From: JAGPUQ01 sp963708735
Lineage (GTDB): Bacteria; Pseudomonadota; Gammaproteobacteria; Pseudomonadales; Porticoccaceae
Length of the DNA: 64,000 nt
Assembly (NCBI GenBank): GCA_963708735.1
Contig: CAVPTW010000011.1
Span: 62,001 to 126,000, forward strand
Direction of reading: 5' to 3'
Shown: positions 8,063-14,643 of the stretch, in pieces
Layout: each line of letters starts with the position of its first letter
Numbering within the stretch: position 1 is the first letter of the stretch
Notes under the pieces: generated by a model
What the model was told of the DNA's origin: nothing
The model's input: the letters and a program-made list of their open reading frames with translations, nothing else
The model's database searches: none
Translations under genes and position numbers: made by a program

Positions 8063-9317
8063 GTTTTCCTACCGGGCCGCCGACGCCCGTGGCGTCACCA
8101 GCGACGGCCGCGTGCAGGCGGCGACCCGCGATGCTGCCCTGCGCCAGTTGCGCAGCCAGGGCCTGACCCCACTGCAACTGACCGAAAGCGACGCGCCGGC
8201 CAGCGCGGCCGTTCCCGCCGCAAAAGCCGGAGCGGGAACGGCCGCAAAGTCCCTGCGCCGTCCCTGGCGCGGTACGGATCGCGGTCCCAATGCGACCGAC
8301 GTCCATCATCTGACCGGCGAGCTCGCCGTGATGCTGCGCGCCGGCCTGCCGCTGGATCGCGCGCTGCGGGTGCAGATCGGCATGGGCGGCAAGCCCTCGC
8401 TGACCGCGCTGCTCGACGATGTGCTCAAGGCGGTCAAGGCGGGCAAGGGCCTCAGCCAGGCATTGACCCCCCATCGCGCGCTGTTTGGTGAGTTCTACAT
8501 CAACATGGTGCGTTCCGGCGAGGCCGGCGGGCATCTGGGCGAGGTCATGGACGGCCTCGCCGAGCATCTGGAGCGGCTGCGGGCGCTGCGCGAAAGCGTG
8601 ATCTCGGCGCTGATGTATCCCGCCATCCTGGTGGTGGTCGCCGCGATCTCGGTGGTGCTGATGCTGGGTTTCGTGGTGCCCCAGTTCGAGACCCTGTTCG
8701 CGGATATGGGCGACGCCCTGCCGCTGCCGACCCGCATCATCGTGGGCCTGGGCCATCTGGTCGCCGACTGGGGCTGGTTGCTGGCGCTGGTGGTCGGAGC
8801 AGCCGTCTGGTTCGTTCGGCGCTGGCTGGCCACTCCGGCCGGACGGCTGTGGCGCGATACCCGGCTGCTGCGACTGCCGGTGTTTGGCGAGATCGTGCGC
8901 AAGTACGAAATCACCCGGTTTGCCCGCAGCCTCGGCACCTTGCTCGGCAACGGCGTGCCCATTGTCACCGCGGTCGGCATCGCCAACGACACCATGGACA
9001 ACCACGAGCTGCGCGCCGCCATGGCAGCCGTCGCGCCCGCCATCAAGCAGGGCGGCCGCCTTGCCGACGCCCTGGAGAGCGCCGGGCTGTTCACGCCGCT
9101 GGCGCTCAACATGGTGCGGCTGGGCGAGGAGACCGGGCGCCTCGACGCCATGCTGCTCGAACTGGCGCGGGTCCACGACGGCGAAGTCCAGTCCGGGATC
9201 AAGCGCGCGCTGACCCTGGTGGAGCCGCTGCTGATCCTGGTGCTGGGTGGCGTTATTGCCGCCATCATCGTCTCCATTCTGCTCGGCATCCTCTCCGTCA
9301 ACGAACTGGCCGCCTGA
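8055..9317 (+). CDS. gspF: Type II secretion inner-membrane protein GspF
   Basis: GspF is the polytopic platform protein that couples the ATPase GspE to pseudopilin assembly. From the GTG at 8055 it has 420 residues. Two repeated cytoplasmic T2SSF domains are visible, each with the MVRSGEAGG or MVRLGEETG signature (near residues 155 and 355). Hydrophobic segments lie near residues 190-215, 235-260 and at the C-terminus (ILVLGGVIAAIIVSILLGI). The frame is open upstream of the GTG, but there it overlaps gspE in another frame; EFSYRAADARG directly after the GTG is the usual GspF N-terminus. An insertion of low-complexity Ala/Lys near residues 45-70 is longer than usual. Confidence 0.95.
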   Translation: MPEFSYRAADARGVTSDGRVQAATRDAALRQLRSQGLTPLQLTESDAPASAAVPAAKAGAGTAAKSLRRPWRGTDRGPNATDVHHLTGELAVMLRAGLPLDRALRVQIGMGGKPSLTALLDDVLKAVKAGKGLSQALTPHRALFGEFYINMVRSGEAGGHLGEVMDGLAEHLERLRALRESVISALMYPAILVVVAAISVVLMLGFVVPQFETLFADMGDALPLPTRIIVGLGHLVADWGWLLALVVGAAVWFVRRWLATPAGRLWRDTRLLRLPVFGEIVRKYEITRFARSLGTLLGNGVPIVTAVGIANDTMDNHELRAAMAAVAPAIKQGGRLADALESAGLFTPLALNMVRLGEETGRLDAMLLELARVHDGEVQSGIKRALTLVEPLLILVLGGVIAAIIVSILLGILSVNELAA

Positions 9318-9401
9318 AGCGGACGCCCGCCGGGCTTTTGAACTTATAATCGACCACCGTGGTCTTGAGACCAGCCTGTTCCCGCCCTGTCGAGGTCATC
9401 C

Positions 9402-9833
9402 ATGCATCACCGCCCCACCTCCGCTCGCCGCAGCCGCGGCTTCACCCTGGTCGAACTCCTCGTGGTGCTCGCCATCCTGGGCCTGCTGGCGGGCCTCGTC
9501 GGACCCCGGGTACTGGGCCAGTTGGGCGGCGCCAAGAGCAAATCCGCGGTGGTGCAGATCCGCGATCTGGAGCAGGCCGCCGAGCTGTTCAAGCTGGATG
9601 TCGGCCGCTTCCCCACCACCCAGGAAGGCTTGGCCGCGCTGGTGTCGGCGCCGCCCGGTGCCGCCGGCTGGAACGGTTCCTACCTTCGCAAGGGGTTGCC
9701 CACGGACCCCTGGGGCCACGAATACCACTACGAAGCGCCGGGCCGCAACGGCGACATCGACATCTACACTCTGGGTGCCGACAACGCCCCGGGCGGCGAG
9801 GGCGAGAACGCCGATATCGGGAACTGGCAGTGA
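9402..9833 (+). CDS. gspG: Type II secretion major pseudopilin GspG
   Basis: This is the major subunit of the periplasmic pseudopilus. It has 143 residues with a 13-residue leader ending at SRG, prepilin peptidase cleavage before FTLVELLVVLAILG, and the Glu at position +5 of the mature protein. The C-terminal core includes DVGRFPTTQEGLAAL and PWGHEYHYEAPG, the calcium-loop region typical of GspG, with GADNAPGGEG near the end. It follows gspF by 84 bp and its stop overlaps the gspH start (GTGA). Confidence 0.96.
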   Translation: MHHRPTSARRSRGFTLVELLVVLAILGLLAGLVGPRVLGQLGGAKSKSAVVQIRDLEQAAELFKLDVGRFPTTQEGLAALVSAPPGAAGWNGSYLRKGLPTDPWGHEYHYEAPGRNGDIDIYTLGADNAPGGEGENADIGNWQ

Positions 9834-10309
9834 CGCGACCGGCGCCGCGATCTTCCCCCGCACCAGGGCGCAGCGCCGGTTTTACCCTGCTCGAACTGAT
9901 GGTGGTCATGGCGGTGGTGGCGCTGCTTCTTACCACCGCGCCGCCGATGCTGTCGCGCGCCATGGAAACCATGGAATACCGCGCGGCGGTGCGTCATCTG
10001 CTGGCGGGGCTGAAAGGCGCGCGCCAGGCCGCCGTCGAGACCGGCACCAGTGTCGCCTTTACCGTGGCGCCCACGGAACACCGCTTCGGTATCGGCGACC
10101 AACTCACCGGCGAGCTTCCGCGGCGCCTGGTACTGCGCCTCGTGGTGGCGGATGCCGAGGTCGGCCAGGATCGCGGCGCGATCCGGTTCTATCCCGACGG
10201 CAGCGCCACTGGCGGCAGCATCGAGATTCTGCGGCCCTCCGGTGGTGGCGTACGCCTGCGTGTCGACTGGCTGCTGGGCCGCATCAGCCAGGAAGCGCCC
10301 GGGGCATGA
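9830..10309 (+). CDS. gspH: Type II secretion minor pseudopilin GspH
   Basis: This minor pseudopilin is thought to bridge the major pseudopilin and the I-J-K tip. It has 159 residues from a GTG that overlaps the gspG stop by 4 bp. The leader ends at RSAG, followed by FTLLELMVVMAVVALLL with the Glu at +5. The C-terminal GspH domain contains RQAAVETGTSVAFTV and RFYPDGSATGG. The longer open frame upstream is only a shadow of gspG. The stop overlaps gspI. Confidence 0.92.
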   Translation: MTRPAPRSSPAPGRSAGFTLLELMVVMAVVALLLTTAPPMLSRAMETMEYRAAVRHLLAGLKGARQAAVETGTSVAFTVAPTEHRFGIGDQLTGELPRRLVLRLVVADAEVGQDRGAIRFYPDGSATGGSIEILRPSGGGVRLRVDWLLGRISQEAPGA

Positions 10310-10698
10310 TGGCGTCGCGCCGCCGCCAGTCCGGCTTCTCCCTGCTCGAAGTACTGGTGGCCTTTGCCATCATGGCGCTGGCGCTCGGCATCCTTTATCA
10401 GGCGGCCGGTGGCAGTGTGCGCGGCGTGACCGGAGCCGCGCGCGACACCCGCGCCGTGCTGCTTGCGCAATCGCTGCTGGCGCTCCATGACCGGGTACCA
10501 CCCGCAGGTCTGGGCGAGAGCGGCACCACGCCGGATGGTTTCGCCTGGCAGCTCAGCTCGAGCCCGGCGGCGGCCAGTGTGGAAAACCCCCAGTGGGAGC
10601 TGCACGAAGTCGCGGCCCGCGTGCATTGGCGCGACCGCGAGCGCGACCGCGAATTCGTGCTGGTGACCCTGCTGCCGGTGGATGTGCGCGCGCCATGA
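10306..10698 (+). CDS. gspI: Type II secretion minor pseudopilin GspI
   Basis: This component of the pseudopilus tip complex has 130 residues. The leader ends RRRQSG before FSLLEVLVAFAIMALALG, with Glu at +5. The remainder is a short beta-rich domain with WELHEVAARVHWRD. The start can be either of two adjacent ATGs (10306 or 10309); the first overlaps the gspH stop as ATGA, the pattern of its neighbours. The C-terminal stop overlaps gspJ in the same way. Confidence 0.92.
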   Translation: MMASRRRQSGFSLLEVLVAFAIMALALGILYQAAGGSVRGVTGAARDTRAVLLAQSLLALHDRVPPAGLGESGTTPDGFAWQLSSSPAAASVENPQWELHEVAARVHWRDRERDREFVLVTLLPVDVRAP

Positions 10699-11357
10699 AC
10701 TCCGCCCCCGGTCACAGCCGCGGCTTCACCCTGATCGAGGTGGTTATCGCCCTGACGCTGGTGGCCGTCATTCTGACCGGTCTGGTCAGCGCCCTGGTTT
10801 CCTTCGGCAAGACGGGAGCCCGTCTCGAAGAGCGGACGCTGGTCAGCGACGACGTGCGGCTGGTCTATGCCTTTCTCGAACAATCGCTGGGCGCCGCGGC
10901 GCCCCGGATCCGGATACGTCCGGAGGATGCCGTACCGGTGAGCTGGTTCCAGGGCACCGCGACCGAGCTGGAGTGGCTGGGTCTGATGCCCGCGCGCCAT
11001 GGCGTGGGCGGTCTCTACCACCTGCGCCTTGGGGTGGAACGCGGTGCCGGCGACCGGCGCCGCCTGATGCTGCATTACCTGCCCTACGCCGGCGACGATC
11101 CGCCGCCGGATTGGAGCGCGGCGGAATCCCACCTGCTGCTCGATGGCGTCACCGGTTTCGACCTTGCCTATCGGGGGCTCGATGAAGACGAGTGGCGCGC
11201 CGAGTGGCGCGATACCGAAGTGTTACCGGCGCGCGTAAAAATGGGATTGGCGGCGCGCGGGCAGCCCTGGCCGGAGTTGATCGTGCCGGTGCTGGAGGCG
11301 CAACCGCGCCCGGACATCAATCGTTCCCAACCCCTGGGAGGTGGCAGCGGTGATTGA
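10695..11357 (+). CDS. gspJ: Type II secretion minor pseudopilin GspJ
   Basis: GspJ is a tip pseudopilin that pairs with GspI and GspK. The chosen ATG overlaps the gspI stop and gives 220 residues, with leader MNSAPGHSRG followed by FTLIEVVIALTLVAVILTG. The globular part contains ELEWLGLMPARHG and the C-terminal WPELIVPVLEAQP, typical of the family. The open frame continues upstream but only as a shadow of gspI. Its last 17 bp overlap the start of gspK. Confidence 0.93.
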   Translation: MNSAPGHSRGFTLIEVVIALTLVAVILTGLVSALVSFGKTGARLEERTLVSDDVRLVYAFLEQSLGAAAPRIRIRPEDAVPVSWFQGTATELEWLGLMPARHGVGGLYHLRLGVERGAGDRRRLMLHYLPYAGDDPPPDWSAAESHLLLDGVTGFDLAYRGLDEDEWRAEWRDTEVLPARVKMGLAARGQPWPELIVPVLEAQPRPDINRSQPLGGGSGD

Positions 11358-12300
11358 GCGGGGCGGACACGAGAGACACGAGAGACACGAGAGACACGAG
11401 AGACACGAGAGACACGAGAGACACGAGAGACACGAGAGACACGAGAGACACGAGAGACACGAGAGCGGCATCGCCCTCGTCGCCGTGCTCTGGATGGTGG
11501 CGGCACTCGCGGTGCTGGCGCTGGCGCTGGCGGCGGCGACCAGAGCCGAGCTGCACACCGCCCAGGGGGTGCGCGCGCGTGCCGAGGCGACCGCGATCGG
11601 CGACGCGGCAATCCAGCTGGCGGTGCTGGAGCTGCGCTCGACACCCGAGGCCCAGCAAAGATTCACGCAGGTTGGCTATGAATTTGCCGGTCGCACGGTC
11701 GCGGTCGACCTGGTGCCGGCGTCCGGCCTCGTCGATCTCAATCAGGCGACCGCAGAACTGCTGACCGCGCTGTTTGCCGGAAGCGGGGGCGAGGAGCCCG
11801 ATGTTGCCGCCAGACTGGCGCAGCGCGCGGTGGCCTGGCGTACCCCCGGGCTTACCCAGGAGGCGGACGAGTATGCCGCGGCTGGCGTGAGTTTCCGCCC
11901 ACGGGGAGGCCCCTTTGAATATCCTGAAGATCTGCTTCAGGTGCTGGGGGTCTCCTACCCGCTTTATGATAGAGTGCGCGGCTTGATTACCGTGCGTGGC
12001 GGAGGTGCCGGGATAGCTCCGCAGGCGGCGTCCGAAGACGTGCTCACCCTGCTCGCCGGCGGTGATCGTGAACTGGCCGCGCGCATTGCCAGTACCCGGG
12101 CCGACGACCCCACCACGGACATGACCGGACTCGCTGGCCAGTTTTTGGGCGGCGGTGGCGCCTCGGTGTACCGGGCCGACGCGCGCGTGCAACTGGGTGA
12201 CCGCAGCTATCGCCGCACCCGCTGGGTCGATCTCGGCCAGGGTGGTGCCGATGGCACGCCCTGGCGCAGTTTTCGCGTTGAACCGATCACGGGGAGCTAA
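11341..12300 (+). CDS. gspK: Type II secretion minor pseudopilin GspK with repeat-expanded leader
   Basis: GspK caps the pseudopilus tip. The protein has up to 319 residues from GTG 11341 (GTG 11350 is an alternative, three codons shorter). The mature part begins at the prepilin-like site SG^IALVAVLWMVAALAVLALA and continues with the GspK saposin-like and helical domains, including ASGLVDLNQATAELL and EYPEDLLQVLGVS. The oddity is the leader: between MAAVIERGG and the cleavage site lie His, ten perfect Glu-Arg-His triplets and Glu-Ser-Gly. This makes a pre-peptide of about 43 residues, where GspK leaders are usually much shorter. The repeat should be removed by the prepilin peptidase, so copy number may be nearly neutral for the mature protein. 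Confidence 0.93.
   Translation: MAAVIERGGHERHERHERHERHERHERHERHERHERHERHESGIALVAVLWMVAALAVLALALAAATRAELHTAQGVRARAEATAIGDAAIQLAVLELRSTPEAQQRFTQVGYEFAGRTVAVDLVPASGLVDLNQATAELLTALFAGSGGEEPDVAARLAQRAVAWRTPGLTQEADEYAAAGVSFRPRGGPFEYPEDLLQVLGVSYPLYDRVRGLITVRGGGAGIAPQAASEDVLTLLAGGDRELAARIASTRADDPTTDMTGLAGQFLGGGGASVYRADARVQLGDRSYRRTRWVDLGQGGADGTPWRSFRVEPITGS
11371..11460 (+). repeat. Ten perfect tandem copies of a 9-bp unit inside gspK
   Basis: The unit gagagacac is repeated ten times without a mismatch, encoding (Glu-Arg-His)10. The period is three codons, so slippage changes length without shifting frame. It lies wholly inside the predicted leader peptide of GspK. The reverse strand is also open across it (Val-Ser-Leu repeats), which explains the spurious antisense ORFs here. 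Confidence 0.97.
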
Positions 12301-12315
12301 GGGCCTGACCTGACC

Positions 12316-13392
12316 ATGGCGTTTGAAGCAGCCAATCTCCGTCTCTTCGGTCTCGACCTGGGTGCGCTCGCCACCAGCCTTCGGCAGGGCTGGTCCGGCG
12401 TCCTGCGCTGGCCCCTGCTGGCCTGGCTTACCCCGGCCGAGCTGGTCGAAGTGCATCGGCCCGATGGCAGTCGCAGGTGCTGTGTCGGGGCGACCGAGCG
12501 GCCCGCGCCAGCGGGCGCCAGCGCCGATTTCCATGCCCTGCTGTTGCCTCAGGATCTGGTGTTGAGCCGCCAGCTCACACTACCCCCCCTGACCGATGCC
12601 GAAATCGAAGCCGCGCTGCGGTTGGAATTGCAGGCCGACAGCCCCTTCCCCGAGGCGCAGCTTGACTGGGGCTGGCGTATCGATGAAGTGGATGAAGCCG
12701 GTCTCAAGATCACCCTCGCCTTCGCGGCCACCGACCACGTCAACGCTTATGTTGCGGCGCATCGCAGCGGACTGCCCGACCGGTTCGAACTCTGGGCCGA
12801 TGCCGGCGGCCCGGTCGTCCTGCGCGGCCGGGGCGAAGCGCCCCGCCTGGCCCGGAGTCGCGCGCGGCGCCGCCAGATGTTGCTGTGGCTGCTGCTCATT
12901 CTGACGCTGCTCGGCGGCCTGGTCGTGGCGCCGTACTGGCAACTGCGTCACCGCACCATTGATGCCCAGCGGCAGTTGGAGCAAATGGATAATGCCAGCG
13001 CCGGCTATCTGGCGGCGCGCGCCGCGCTGGTGCAGGCCGATAGCCGCATCGCCGCCGTCGTCGCCTGGCGCGACGGCAAGGCGGACATGCTGTACGTATT
13101 GAGCAAGCTCACCACATTGTTGCCGGACACCGCCTATCTCAGCCGGCTCGATATCGAAGACCGCAAAGTGCGCATCACCGGCACTGCCGCCGACGCCGCC
13201 GGCCTGATGGAAACCCTGCGCGCGGACCCGGGCGTCGCCGAACTGCGCGCGCTCAATCCCATCGTGCGCGGCCGCGACGGACGCGATGCGTTCTACCTCG
13301 AATTCGTGCTGGCGTCCGCGGCGGCGGTTCCAGCCCCGGCGACAACCGACGCTGCACCCATAACGACCCCGGAACAGGAAGCGGCGCCGTGA
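12316..13392 (+). CDS. gspL: Type II secretion inner-membrane protein GspL (PilN-like form)
   Basis: This bitopic inner-membrane protein links the cytoplasmic ATPase to the periplasmic GspM. It has 358 residues: a cytoplasmic actin-like/PilM-like domain (about residues 1-180), a basic stretch RSRARRRQ, one transmembrane helix (LLWLLLILTLLGGLVV, about residues 193-212) and a periplasmic PilN-type ferredoxin-like domain with LLPDTAYLSRLDIEDRKVRITG. A Pro/Ala/Thr tail follows. The stop overlaps gspM (GTGA). Confidence 0.9.
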   Translation: MAFEAANLRLFGLDLGALATSLRQGWSGVLRWPLLAWLTPAELVEVHRPDGSRRCCVGATERPAPAGASADFHALLLPQDLVLSRQLTLPPLTDAEIEAALRLELQADSPFPEAQLDWGWRIDEVDEAGLKITLAFAATDHVNAYVAAHRSGLPDRFELWADAGGPVVLRGRGEAPRLARSRARRRQMLLWLLLILTLLGGLVVAPYWQLRHRTIDAQRQLEQMDNASAGYLAARAALVQADSRIAAVVAWRDGKADMLYVLSKLTTLLPDTAYLSRLDIEDRKVRITGTAADAAGLMETLRADPGVAELRALNPIVRGRDGRDAFYLEFVLASAAAVPAPATTDAAPITTPEQEAAP

Positions 13393-13946
13393 GATTCCCG
13401 GGGCGGCGCGCGCGTCTGGTGGCGGGCCTGGGCCTCGCCCTGGCCCTGTTGACGGCAGCGGCGGGGCTCGGCGAAATCGCCGCCCACGCCTGGCGAGCGA
13501 GTGAACTGCGCGCCGATATCGCACCGCGTTATGCCCGCCTGAGCGGCGTGCGGGAACGCGGCGATGCCATCCTCGCGGCCGGCGCGGAAGCGGCGGCGGT
13601 GCTCGGGCGGCTGGCGTATCCGGCGGCTGCCGACGTCGGTGAAATCGGCACGGGTCTGCAGCAGAAGATCCGTCAGCTCGCGGAAGCCGCCGAACTCCGG
13701 GTCGCGGGCAGCCAGATCCTGCCGGTGCGCCAGCAGGACGGTTTTGCGGTGGTGACGGTCAGTGGCACCCTCGAGGGAGATACCGGTGCCCTGGCGGCCT
13801 TCCTGTCCGCACTGGCGGCGGAAGAACCGCCCATCGCCGTGGAAAAGCTGGCGGTGCAGGCGCCGCGCGCGATCCGCCGCGGCGCGGGTGTCAACGCCGA
13901 TGTGACCATTCAGATGAACATGAGTGTGCTGAGGCTCGCGCCCTGA
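13389..13946 (+). CDS. gspM: Type II secretion protein GspM (PilO-like)
   Basis: This partner of GspL in the inner-membrane platform has 185 residues from a GTG overlapping the gspL stop. It has an N-terminal transmembrane helix (LVAGLGLALALLTAAAGL), a coiled segment, and a periplasmic ferredoxin-like domain (about residues 75-180) with GFAVVTVSGTLEGDTGAL. This corresponds to the GspM subtype with a PilO-like fold found in Xanthomonas-type systems. The last base of its stop is the first base of the next start (TGATG). Confidence 0.87.
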   Translation: MRFPGRRARLVAGLGLALALLTAAAGLGEIAAHAWRASELRADIAPRYARLSGVRERGDAILAAGAEAAAVLGRLAYPAAADVGEIGTGLQQKIRQLAEAAELRVAGSQILPVRQQDGFAVVTVSGTLEGDTGALAAFLSALAAEEPPIAVEKLAVQAPRAIRRGAGVNADVTIQMNMSVLRLAP

Positions 13947-14641
13947 TGCCGGCCTATCGCGCGCTGTGGAGTGTCGCGCTGGCGTTGCTGATCGGCATCG
14001 TCGCCGAACTGGTTCTGGTGGATCCCCACTGGAAGCCGCCGGTATCGCAGCCGCCAGCGGTGCCGGCGGTTGCCGGGGTGAAAGTGCCCGCCGGCGCGAA
14101 CAGTGCGCTGCTGAGCGAGATCAGCCAGCGCCCGCTGTTTCTCGAAGCTCGCCGTCCACCCGAGCCTGTTGTTGCCGAGGCCCCGCCGGCCGCGCCGGCG
14201 GTGAATCCACTTGAGGGTACCGAGTTGCTGGGGGTCTACGAATCCGGCGGGCGCGCCGGGGTGATCCTCCGCCGTGGGGGCGAGGTGAGCCGCGTCGCCG
14301 CCGGCAGCGAATGGCAGGGGCTGCATTTGCTGGCGGTGAGCGCCACCAAGGCGATCTTTGCGAGCGCCGACGGCACTTCGCAGGAGCTGCCCTTGGTGCA
14401 TCGACCCCAGCAGGGCGGCATGGTCGCCGCGCCCGCCGGGTCACCGGGCCGGGGCAAGGCCGACAAAGCGCCCAAACCCGGCGTCGCAGCGCCACCCCAG
14501 GGTGCCCTCCCGGGAACCCCCGGCGATCGCCAGGCCGCGCTGCGCGCTGCCCAGGCCCGCGCCGCCCAGGCCCGTGCGGCCCAGGCCCGTGCGGCCCAGA
14601 CCGGGGCTGCGCCGCCCGCCCCGTCCACCACCGCCCAATAA
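13946..14641 (+). CDS. Type II secretion GspC/XpsN-like periplasmic linker protein
   Basis: The 231-residue protein has one N-terminal transmembrane helix (LWSVALALLIGIVAELVLV), a Pro-rich linker, and a homology-region-like domain (about residues 50-155). That domain starts ISQRPLF and continues with LLGVYESGGRAGVILRRGG, the pattern by which GspC contacts the secretin. The tail (about residues 160-231) is Ala/Pro/Gln-rich with a 15-bp repeated unit (ARAAQ three times) and no PDZ domain. In operons of this order the corresponding gene is named gspN/xpsN in Xanthomonas, hence the empty symbol. It sits immediately before the secretin gene. Confidence 0.78.
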   Translation: MPAYRALWSVALALLIGIVAELVLVDPHWKPPVSQPPAVPAVAGVKVPAGANSALLSEISQRPLFLEARRPPEPVVAEAPPAAPAVNPLEGTELLGVYESGGRAGVILRRGGEVSRVAAGSEWQGLHLLAVSATKAIFASADGTSQELPLVHRPQQGGMVAAPAGSPGRGKADKAPKPGVAAPPQGALPGTPGDRQAALRAAQARAAQARAAQARAAQTGAAPPAPSTTAQ

Positions 14642-14643
14642 AC

